Source of the DNA: Clostridia bacterium
GTDB taxonomy: Bacteria > Bacillota > Clostridia > Oscillospirales > Acutalibacteraceae
Direction of reading: 5' to 3'
Assembly: GCA_017380615.1 (NCBI GenBank)
Contig: JAFODQ010000039.1
Span: 1 to 33,909 of the forward strand
Length of the DNA: 33,909 nt
The first letter of the stretch is position 1. Every line of letters begins with the position of its first letter. Position numbers and translations under genes: made by a program. Under the pieces are notes generated by a model that was not told where the DNA came from, searched no databases, and saw only the letters and a program-made list of their open reading frames with translations. Shown here piece by piece: positions 1 to 6,229 of the stretch.

Positions 1-58
1 CTCCTAATTCTAATATTTCTTTTTCATACTGTTTGATATGTCTGTATTCTCTGGGCAT
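1..58 (-). CDS. IS3-family-like transposase OrfA, N-terminal 19 codons (partial)
   Basis: An ATG at 58-56 reads leftward off the window and encodes MPREYRHIKQYEKEILELG. This resembles, from memory, the start of small helix-turn-helix OrfA proteins of IS3-type elements in clostridia, where an N-terminal segment of this kind leads into the DNA-binding helices. AGGAGG (complement of 66-71) lies 7 bases upstream of the ATG, so the start is well supported. The family assignment rests on only 19 residues. The ribosome binding site is buried in a 13-bp stem, listed separately. Confidence 0.5.
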   Translation of the reverse strand, partial: MPREYRHIKQYEKEILELG

Positions 59-65
59 AACAAAA

Positions 66-101
66 CCTCCTATAGTAGTTTCTTAATTCTACCATAGGAG
101 G
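66..101 (-). promoter_or_regulatory. Hairpin sequestering the transposase ribosome binding site
   Basis: On the minus strand the two arms are CCTCCTATGGTAG and CTACTATAGGAGG. They pair over 13 bp with one G-U and a 10-base loop. The 3' arm contains the AGGAGG that should drive transposase translation. Several IS elements are known to use such structures to stop translation from transcripts that read in from outside; that this one does so is inference. Confidence 0.7.
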
Positions 102-160
102 TCTCTTTTTTCTATTGTCCGTTTTTACTGGACTTGTTCAACGCCAGGAGCCTTGTTTTT

Positions 161-1162
161 TTACATTATGTTTTCTGATAGTATTATCTCATCCTCTGTG
201 AAGGTTGCAATTATTCCATTTCTGTGCGCCGTAGCAAACACGGGGACCCTTGCAACCATTGTAAGATTCCATTTTACATTAGGATAAATTTTTCCGATAT
301 AGTTTGTGCATATTGCGATTTCCGGCTTCAGTGTCCTCAAAAAGTCAGGAGATGATGAGCCGAAATAACCATGGTGACCGATTTTCAGTAAATCGATATC
401 ACCGATTTCCTCTGCGTAAATCATTTCAAAACCGTCTCTGTTTGTGAAGTCTGCAGCGAGAAAAGCTGATCTGCTTCCCTTTGTGACTCTGACGCCGACA
501 CTGTTGTTGTTTTCGCCGGTTTGCAGCTCAACAGGTGTTTCGGTGTTGAAAAAACGCATGGTGAAATCACCGAAGGTGAAATCTTCACTGGATAAATCCT
601 GAATGAGAGGAATTTGCTTTTGGTTTAATGCTTCAATGATTTTGTTATAGGTGTCAAGGTTTCCCCAGGCTTCGGAGTCAATGTCTGAGGTGGAATTGGC
701 GTTATATCTCTTGATGAACGCTCTTCTGATTGAAATATCCCGGTCATTTATTATTGGGAGAAAGTTTCCCGAATGGTCATAGTGCATGTGTGTGGCAAGA
801 ATAAATTCAAGCTCAACCTTGCCTGTTGTGTCTGCACAGTGTTTTTTCAGGTAGGCAATAACCTCTTCCTCGTAGCCCTTGTAGGCTGTTTTTCTTCGTG
901 GGTTGTTGTTTCCTTCACCAGAATCAATTAAAGCGAATTTTCCGTTGCTTTCAATGAGAATGCAATCAGAGTTTGCTGTGTTGAGAAAATGGATTCTGTC
1001 GGCAGTGTTGTCATCACCAAAGCTTTCTTGTGCTATCGGTGTTTCAAAAGCCAGCTTGTTGTTTATGCACACAACGGCAATATCAAGTACAAACACACTC
1101 ACCATGACGGCTGTTACAAGCCACGTGGCAATAACACGAATCAGCTTCTTTTTATTCTTCAT
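161..1162 (-). CDS. Membrane-anchored metallo-beta-lactamase-fold hydrolase (ComEC C-domain-like)
   Basis: The 333-residue product has one N-terminal membrane segment (about 8-33, after a Lys-rich start), so the catalytic domain should lie outside the membrane. The metal-binding motif THMHYDH is at 124-130, preceded by a typical first strand ending in LIDSG (78-82) and followed by AADF and IGHHG motifs. This pattern is typical of the stand-alone homologues of the ComEC/Rec2 C-terminal domain. The substrate is unknown; nucleic acid or phosphoester cleavage is inference. I chose the ATG at 1162 because GAAAGGAGGC lies about 8 bases upstream. The longer frame, which starts at 1240, has no such site. 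The first 11 bases overlap the end of the upstream membrane-protein gene, which suggests translational coupling. No competence-type membrane domain is fused. Confidence 0.85.
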   Translation of the reverse strand: MKNKKKLIRVIATWLVTAVMVSVFVLDIAVVCINNKLAFETPIAQESFGDDNTADRIHFLNTANSDCILIESNGKFALIDSGEGNNNPRRKTAYKGYEEEVIAYLKKHCADTTGKVELEFILATHMHYDHSGNFLPIINDRDISIRRAFIKRYNANSTSDIDSEAWGNLDTYNKIIEALNQKQIPLIQDLSSEDFTFGDFTMRFFNTETPVELQTGENNNSVGVRVTKGSRSAFLAADFTNRDGFEMIYAEEIGDIDLLKIGHHGYFGSSSPDFLRTLKPEIAICTNYIGKIYPNVKWNLTMVARVPVFATAHRNGIIATFTEDEIILSENIM

Positions 1163-2285
1163 TTGCTTTAGCCTCCTTTCTGAAAATGAGGCTTGCAGCT
1201 GCTGAAATGAGCACCGCTGTGAAAGCATCAGCGAAAACAAAGCTTAAAGCACACACAAGGAATCCGATTATGGATACCAATCTTCTTTCCTTGGTTTTAA
1301 AGACCTCTGCGATTTTCTTGAAGGGAAGGCTCTGCCATGCCAAAACAATGAGCATTGAGCCTGCACAGTGAACGGGTAGCCTTGCGAATGTGGCAGGAAA
1401 CAGAAGAATTGCACCAACAGATATCAGTGCCATGACGCAGCCACTCAGAGGAGAGAAGCCATCTGTGTGGTATGATGCCACAGGAAATGTAGGTATTAAC
1501 GGAAGTGCTTTTTGGTGTGATTTCTGGTTAGCTGCCGTAAATACAAGGAAGAAAACCACAGCACCCTTGATTACCGTTGATATCTGCGAAGCTGAATAGG
1601 ATGAAATAAATTCCTTTACACTGAAATCCGTCACAGGTGTGAGGCACAAGGCCTCATTGATTGTTGTGTAATCCTTTTGAGGGTTAAGAAATAAATTTAA
1701 TATGAAAGGTATTAATATTGTTATGAACGGAGCCGGTATAATTCTTCTGAGCTTTCTGAATTTAAAGGGATATGTTATCATTGTGAAAAGTGTGATTGTT
1801 CCCGTGAGAAGTCCCATAAAATTCGGGTGGAAGCCAAGGGAACGGTAGCTTTTGAGCATTTCAAGGGGAGTGCTGCCAAAGGCACCGATGCCGAAATAAG
1901 AATTGGTGAGAAGTATTGTTGCACCAAGGCAGATACCAAGCGCTGCGCCTGAAAAAACAAAATCAGGGATTTTGATTTTCTCAAGTGAGGTTCCGAAAAG
2001 ACAGCAAAGACAAGCACCTGTTGAAACGGCGAAAATTGCTCCGAAGAAGGATCCGCCGAAGCACACAAAAAAGAACGGAACAATAAAAAGAGGGTGGGGG
2101 GCAAAAATGCTTCTCTTTGATAAAACGGAAATGATTGTACACCAAAGCACACAAATAAGCACGAAGAAAAGACCCTGACCTGTAACGGCACCGAAGCAGA
2201 CACAAAGTGAAAGTGTCAGCAAAAGTGCGCTCAAGCCGGAGCTTAGCTGCTGTTTAATTGTGAGCTTTTTTGTTTCTTGAGTCAT
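1152..2285 (-). CDS. SulP-like (SLC26-type) membrane protein, shortened, no STAS domain
   Basis: The protein has 377 residues and about ten hydrophobic segments. By eye the order of its segments follows the SulP anion transporter family: an early AVTGQGL region in the place of the family's GxPPxxGLY, a FGIGAF...NFMGLLTG stretch, a RRIIPAPFITILI helix, a late GFSPLSG turn, and a VFADAFTAVLISAAASLIF final helix. The usual length is over 500 residues with a C-terminal STAS domain. Here the STAS domain is absent and the middle region around the transport-site half-helices is compressed, so transport activity is doubtful. AAGGAA precedes the ATG. It overlaps the downstream metallo-beta-lactamase-fold gene by 11 bases, so the two are probably made together. 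The family call is recognition by pattern, not alignment. Confidence 0.6.
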   Translation of the reverse strand: MTQETKKLTIKQQLSSGLSALLLTLSLCVCFGAVTGQGLFFVLICVLWCTIISVLSKRSIFAPHPLFIVPFFFVCFGGSFFGAIFAVSTGACLCCLFGTSLEKIKIPDFVFSGAALGICLGATILLTNSYFGIGAFGSTPLEMLKSYRSLGFHPNFMGLLTGTITLFTMITYPFKFRKLRRIIPAPFITILIPFILNLFLNPQKDYTTINEALCLTPVTDFSVKEFISSYSASQISTVIKGAVVFFLVFTAANQKSHQKALPLIPTFPVASYHTDGFSPLSGCVMALISVGAILLFPATFARLPVHCAGSMLIVLAWQSLPFKKIAEVFKTKERRLVSIIGFLVCALSFVFADAFTAVLISAAASLIFRKEAKANEE

Positions 2286-2318
2286 AGGAATTTCCTTGTA
2301 GAAATGTATTATGGAGTT

Positions 2319-2347
2319 ATTTTACAATATTTGCCCGAAATAAACAA
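2319..2347 (-). promoter_or_regulatory. Sigma-A promoter for the SulP-like/metallo-beta-lactamase pair
   Basis: On the minus strand TTGTTT (2347-2342), 17 bases, then TAAAAT (2324-2319). The predicted start of transcription is about 25 bases upstream of the ATG at 2285, with the ribosome binding site AAGGAA in between. Confidence 0.55.
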
Positions 2348-2400
2348 TAGAGATTTCAAAAATATCCACTGTCTTATTATTTGTAATTGCACTAAAAATG

Positions 2401-2429
2401 TTGACATTTGCTAAAACATATCTTATAAT
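2401..2429 (+). promoter_or_regulatory. Perfect consensus sigma-A promoter
   Basis: TTGACA (2401-2406), a 17-base spacer, and TATAAT (2424-2429) match the vegetative consensus at all twelve positions. Transcription should start near 2436. That rules out the longer reading frame that begins at 2398 and supports the ATG at 2470. Confidence 0.85.
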
Positions 2430-2469
2430 GATAGAGATTAAAATGCGAAAAGGAAACGGAGTGGGCAAA

Positions 2470-3417
2470 ATGTTGTCAAACTTATCACCTGTTAAGAAAA
2501 TTGTTCTTGGTCTTGCAGCTATGTGTATCGTAGTGGCAATCATCACTGCAAACAATCTCTCTTCTGTTATGATGCTTATTGCGGCACGAAATAACCAGAA
2601 GGCTATTGAGGCTCAGCAGAACGCACAGCCCGGCTATGTTCAGCAATCTCAGCAGAGCTCAGGCACAAACACACAGTCGAATAACAATGTGAGCACAAAT
2701 AACAACGCTGGCACAAACACAAACAACAACTCAGGCAGCACATCAACAGATGCTAATAAGCCTGCAGATAACAACCCGGCAGCCGGTACAGCAACAGGCA
2801 CAAAATCAGTTGCAGAAATAGCTGATATGTATAACAAGGCTGTTAACAATGCAAAGGCAAAGGCTACAATCACTCGTGTTAAAGACGGTGCTACAAACTA
2901 CAACAACATCTTTGAAGCTGGCGGACTTTCAAGCGCAGGTAAATCTCTTATGGGAATGTTCATGGTGGGCAGTAAGGATGAAATCCAGGCAAAGAACGAG
3001 CCTTGGGATAACGCAAAATTCCCACCCGAAAATGCTCAGGCAGCTCTCACAGCAGACGGAATCGCATCTGCAGAGTGTAAAGAAGAGGGAGATTACTACA
3101 TCCTCACAATCAAGGGTAAGGATGAGGTTAATCCAAAGTCAGGTGGTCCCGGTGTAGGCTCTCTTTGTGGTGTTATTCAGGAAGAGACAATCACAGGCTC
3201 AATTAGTTCTGTGCCCGGTCTTTCACTCAGCAATATTTCAATCGCATACGAAAATGTTGTTACAACAGCTAAAATCGAAAAATCAACAGGCAACCTTGTT
3301 GCTCTCACAGTTGATGCTCCTTGCATTCTCCAGCTTTCTGCAAAGCTTGCAGTTATAAGCATTGATAATGCGAAGGTTGGTATCGGTGTTTACACAGAGT
3401 ACACACTTGCTTACTGA
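2470..3417 (+). CDS. Membrane-anchored protein with Asn/Thr/Gln-rich linker, unknown function
   Basis: I do not recognise this 315-residue protein. It has a short positive N-terminus, one membrane helix at about 11-38, a low-complexity linker rich in Asn, Thr, Gln, Ser and Gly at about 45-110, and a folded C-terminal domain of some 200 residues. That domain has many alternating hydrophobic strands, for example DYYILTIKG and AKIEKSTGNLVALTVDA, which suggests a beta-rich extracytoplasmic domain on a flexible stalk. The start at 2470 has GGAG 8 bases upstream and lies downstream of a perfect promoter. A UUCG-capped terminator follows 15 bases after the stop, so the gene is monocistronic and probably well expressed. 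The beta-strand fold is a guess from sequence periodicity only. Confidence 0.75.
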   Translation: MLSNLSPVKKIVLGLAAMCIVVAIITANNLSSVMMLIAARNNQKAIEAQQNAQPGYVQQSQQSSGTNTQSNNNVSTNNNAGTNTNNNSGSTSTDANKPADNNPAAGTATGTKSVAEIADMYNKAVNNAKAKATITRVKDGATNYNNIFEAGGLSSAGKSLMGMFMVGSKDEIQAKNEPWDNAKFPPENAQAALTADGIASAECKEEGDYYILTIKGKDEVNPKSGGPGVGSLCGVIQEETITGSISSVPGLSLSNISIAYENVVTTAKIEKSTGNLVALTVDAPCILQLSAKLAVISIDNAKVGIGVYTEYTLAY

Positions 3418-3431
3418 TAAAACTGAAACAA

Positions 3432-3456
3432 AACACCGTCTTCGGACGGTGTTTTT
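3432..3456 (+). terminator. Intrinsic terminator with UUCG tetraloop
   Basis: A 9-bp stem, AACACCGTC/GACGGTGTT, is closed by the very stable TTCG loop and followed by T6. It ends the transcript of the unknown membrane-anchored protein. No promoter is visible between it and birA at 3490, so birA may depend on read-through or a promoter inside the preceding gene. Confidence 0.9.
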
Positions 3457-3489
3457 TAGTCTCGGAGAACAGAGAAGGAGGGAAGCAAA

Positions 3490-4290
3490 GTGCCAAAGGA
3501 TATTTTATCAGCACAGGGCATAGAAGACTTATTGTGTGAGAATTTGAAGGGAAAAATTAAAATAGATATAAGAGAAACAGTCGGCTCCACTAATGATGAG
3601 CTTAAAGCTCTTGCCCGTGATGGCGCCAAGGAGGGGTATCTTCTCATTTCCGAGCATCAGACAGCAGGTAAGGGACGAATCGGCAGAAGCTTCTTTTCAC
3701 CTGATGGCACAGGAATATATATGAGCCTTCTTCTGAAGCCGGAGCTTTCTCCTGAAAAATCAACTCTTGTGACCTCTGCCGCCGCAGTTGCGATGTGCAG
3801 AGCAATTGAAAAAATCAATGGTGAAAATCCATCCATAAAGTGGGTCAATGATATCTTCTGCAAGGGCGAAAAGGTTTGCGGAATTCTCACAGAAGGAAGT
3901 TTTACCTCACAAGAAAAGCTGGACTATGCAATTGTGGGTGTGGGAGTAAATCTTTATACGCCTCGAAATGGCTTCCCTACTGAGCTTGAGGGTGTTGCAG
4001 GGGCTGTGCTTGACAAGGTATCTGAGGGTAAAAAAAATACTCTTGTTTCAGAATTTATCAATGAGTTTTTCCGTCTTTATGACAGACTTTCAGAAGCTGT
4101 TCATATGGATGAATACAGAAAAAGATGCTTCGTTTTAGGTAAAGAGATTTTCATCCTCGGGCATGAGGAGAGAATACCTGCAAAGGCGATTTCCATAGAT
4201 GATAATTGCAATCTTGTGGCGCGGCTTGAAAACGGTGAATTGGTGACACTTGGCACGGGAGAAATTTCAGTAAGACTTGTTCACCTTTAA
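3490..4290 (+). CDS. birA: Biotin--[acetyl-CoA-carboxylase] ligase, monofunctional (no DNA-binding domain)
   Basis: This enzyme forms biotinyl-AMP from biotin and ATP and attaches biotin to carboxyl carrier proteins in the cytoplasm. Family motifs are in order: GSTNDE at 32-37, the ATP/biotin loop QTAGKGRIGRSF at 57-68 (a variant of GRGRxGR), KWVND at 117-121, and GEKVCGIL with the likely catalytic Lys at 128. A VGVGVNLY strand and a small C-terminal beta domain follow. At 266 residues, with GSTN only 32 residues from the start, it lacks the N-terminal helix-turn-helix of the E. coli and B. subtilis repressor type, so it should not regulate biotin genes itself. The start is GTG at 3490, with AGGAGG 8 bases upstream. 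No other biotin gene is nearby. Confidence 0.95.
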   Translation: MPKDILSAQGIEDLLCENLKGKIKIDIRETVGSTNDELKALARDGAKEGYLLISEHQTAGKGRIGRSFFSPDGTGIYMSLLLKPELSPEKSTLVTSAAAVAMCRAIEKINGENPSIKWVNDIFCKGEKVCGILTEGSFTSQEKLDYAIVGVGVNLYTPRNGFPTELEGVAGAVLDKVSEGKKNTLVSEFINEFFRLYDRLSEAVHMDEYRKRCFVLGKEIFILGHEERIPAKAISIDDNCNLVARLENGELVTLGTGEISVRLVHL

Positions 4291-4345
4291 CAATAAACTC
4301 GGTTATAAATCGTCAAAGTAAATGATAAAAAAATGATATTAACTA

Positions 4346-4374
4346 TTGCATTTCTTATTATAATGTGATAAAAT
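4346..4374 (+). promoter_or_regulatory. Extended -10 promoter for the dockerin hydrolase
   Basis: TTGCAT (4346-4351), 17 bases, TAAAAT (4369-4374), with TGA directly before the -10 box as an extended element. This leaves a leader of about 50 bases to the ATG at 4433. Confidence 0.55.
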
Positions 4375-4432
4375 CGGTTTGTATATATAGTAGTGTATTC
4401 TGCTATTGGTATCTCACATTAGGAGGATTAGT

Positions 4433-6127
4433 ATGAAAGCAACTAAAAGAATTGTTTGTCTTACACTTGCTCTCATAATGACAGCGCTTGCATTTATCAT
4501 GCCTGTTTCAGCGGCAACAACAGTTCCGCTCATTATGATTGACGGTATAGGAACAACAAAGCTGTACAAGAATTTTGGTACAGCAGAAGAAGAACTGGTT
4601 TTCTCAGGCGATGAGGAGTTCATCACAGGTATTATCGAAGATGCAGGCGGAGCATTGCTCGGTGGTCTTATCAGCTTCGGTATCGGTAACAAGGATTTTG
4701 ATGCACTTGCAGACAAGGTTATGCCTGTTGTAAATAAGTACATCTCACCAATCGGCTTTAATTCTGACGGAACACCTGTTGATCCGACAATCGGCTTCTA
4801 TAGAACAACTGAGCCAATCTCCAAGTACACAGAAGAGGAAAAGGCAAACTTGAGTTCATTTGCTCTTGCTTACGCTGAGAGAAATGGTGAGGAGTATGTT
4901 TATAACTTCACATATGACTGGCGTGCAGATCCAATTGAAAATGCAGAGCAGCTCAAGGATTTCATCACTGAGGTTAAGGCAAAAACAAATAGCAAGCGTG
5001 TTAATATGGTTGCTATGAGCCAGGGTTCAACAGTTGCTCTTGCATATCTTAATGCTTATGGTGGTCACCACCTTAAGAATATTGTTTTTGCAGCACCTGC
5101 ATGGCAGGGAACAAGCACAGTTGGTGATGTTGTTACTAACAATATTGAGCTTGATGCTTTCACTCTTGAAAACTATCTTGTTCAGCTTGCAAATGGTAGT
5201 GCAACAACTCATATTGCTGCATATATTCTTGCATTTATCGCAACATACGATGGTCTTACAAAAGAATATCTCGGTGACTTAAATGCTTTCGCTACAGGTC
5301 TTCTTCCTCGTACATACACAGATGCATTCATTCCATATTTCGCAGGTATGCCTGGAATCTGGAGCCTCTGCCCTGCTGAGTACTATGAAGTTGGTAAAGA
5401 GTTCATCTTTGATTCACACGGTGTAGCTATTGACCCTGCTTACGAGGCTAAGATTGATGCTTACCATCAAATTCAGGTGAATGCCAAGAGCATTGTTGAA
5501 AAGGCAATGGCAAACGGTGCAAATTTCTACATCGTTTGTGGTTATAACTGTCAGAATGCTCCGATTTCACCTCGTTACGAATCAAGTGATGGTGTTATTG
5601 AAACAGAGTATATGTCAGGTGGCGCAACTTGTGCAGATTACCTCAAGGCTCACAACGATTGGGGCAGAATCTATAATCAGAAGATTAAAGATGGTCACAA
5701 CCACGTTTCTTGGGATTACAAGGTAGATGCTTCAACATGTATGTTCCCTGAATACACATGGTTCATCAAAAATCAGCAGCATAACAACTATAAGCTTGAG
5801 AATGGTACAATGGATATCGTTATGTGGCTCCTTGAAGGTGACAACAGAGTTACAGTTACAACTGATACGGTTAATTACCCTCAGTTCTGGCTCTATAACA
5901 CATACAAGAGAACAACAAAGGCTATGGTTAACGATGAGGTTTTAGGCGACCTTGACTCAACAGGTGCTGTAAACACAATTGACGCAAGAGTTGCTCTTAA
6001 GCTTGCTTCAGGTCAGCTTCAGCCATCAGATCTTCAGTATCTCGTTGGTGATATCGACGAAGATGGTGAGTTCTCCACAGAAGATGCTCGTTCAGTTCTT
6101 TCAATTGCTGCAGGTCTTCCTTGCTAA
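4433..6127 (+). CDS. Secreted alpha/beta hydrolase (LCAT/lipase-like) with C-terminal type I dockerin
   Basis: The protein has 564 residues. A signal peptide (1-27, ending PVSA) is followed by a hydrolase domain that starts with VPLIMIDGIGTT and carries a nucleophile elbow AMSQGS with Ser196. The pattern YNFTYDWRADP just before it fits the lecithin:cholesterol acyltransferase-like esterase/lipase group. The DASTCMFPEYTWF region (432-444) and a His near 450 are the likely acid and base. Residues 505-562 form a dockerin: two repeats starting DLDSTGAVNTID and DIDEDGEFSTED, each with a calcium loop and a helix ending in SG or AG. The enzyme should therefore be exported and docked to a cohesin scaffold. 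No cohesin is in the window, and the substrate (lipid or ester) is unknown. The start is set by AGGAGG at 4421-4426. It has its own promoter and terminators. Confidence 0.88.
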   Translation: MKATKRIVCLTLALIMTALAFIMPVSAATTVPLIMIDGIGTTKLYKNFGTAEEELVFSGDEEFITGIIEDAGGALLGGLISFGIGNKDFDALADKVMPVVNKYISPIGFNSDGTPVDPTIGFYRTTEPISKYTEEEKANLSSFALAYAERNGEEYVYNFTYDWRADPIENAEQLKDFITEVKAKTNSKRVNMVAMSQGSTVALAYLNAYGGHHLKNIVFAAPAWQGTSTVGDVVTNNIELDAFTLENYLVQLANGSATTHIAAYILAFIATYDGLTKEYLGDLNAFATGLLPRTYTDAFIPYFAGMPGIWSLCPAEYYEVGKEFIFDSHGVAIDPAYEAKIDAYHQIQVNAKSIVEKAMANGANFYIVCGYNCQNAPISPRYESSDGVIETEYMSGGATCADYLKAHNDWGRIYNQKIKDGHNHVSWDYKVDASTCMFPEYTWFIKNQQHNNYKLENGTMDIVMWLLEGDNRVTVTTDTVNYPQFWLYNTYKRTTKAMVNDEVLGDLDSTGAVNTIDARVALKLASGQLQPSDLQYLVGDIDEDGEFSTEDARSVLSIAAGLPC

Positions 6128-6152
6128 AAGATACCAATACTAAATTATAAAC

Positions 6153-6185
6153 AAAACCCCTCACTCAACGAGTGAGGGGTTTTTT
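6153..6185. terminator. Bidirectional intrinsic terminator
   Basis: A 10-bp stem, CCCCTCACTC/GAGTGAGGGG, with an AAC loop is flanked by A4 on the left and T6 on the right, so it can stop both the dockerin gene (plus) and the beta-glucosidase gene (minus). Confidence 0.9.
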
Positions 6186-6218
6186 ATAAGGAGAGCATCC
6201 ACGGGGTGCTCTCCTTAT
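6186..6218. terminator. Second strong hairpin between convergent genes
   Basis: ATAAGGAGAGCA pairs perfectly with TGCTCTCCTTAT, extended by TCC/GGG, around an ACG loop, giving about 15 bp. A T-rich but interrupted tail follows on the plus strand. It probably backs up the adjacent terminator or protects the mRNA 3' end. Confidence 0.6.
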
Positions 6219-6229
6219 TCTTTGATTGT

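Larger units (their letters stand above)
1..137 (-). mobile_element. Left end of an IS3-like insertion sequence (partial)
   Basis: The first ~137 bases carry the 5' end of a transposase frame on the minus strand, preceded by a strong hairpin that holds its ribosome binding site and, outside that, a short inverted motif (GTCC...GGAC at about 118-133) of the kind found at IS termini. The rest of the element lies beyond the left edge, so the partner inverted repeat and target duplication cannot be seen, and the outer boundary is only approximate. The neighbouring metallo-beta-lactamase gene ends at 161, so the element sits directly downstream of it. Confidence 0.55.

Noticed and set aside
161-1162. 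A competence gene comEC fragment
   Set aside because: The gene has its own start, membrane anchor and full metal site, and its partner does not show the ComEC competence domain pattern; similarity is limited to the enzyme domain.
903-1205. Plus-strand frames opposite the metallo-beta-lactamase-fold gene, and similar long frames opposite or out of phase with yfcC, hisS and nifJ
   Set aside because: These are shadows of genes with clear motifs; they lack ribosome binding sites and recognisable protein features.
2398-2469. Upstream extension of the Asn/Thr/Gln-rich protein to 2398
   Set aside because: It would begin inside a perfect consensus promoter, upstream of the transcript start.
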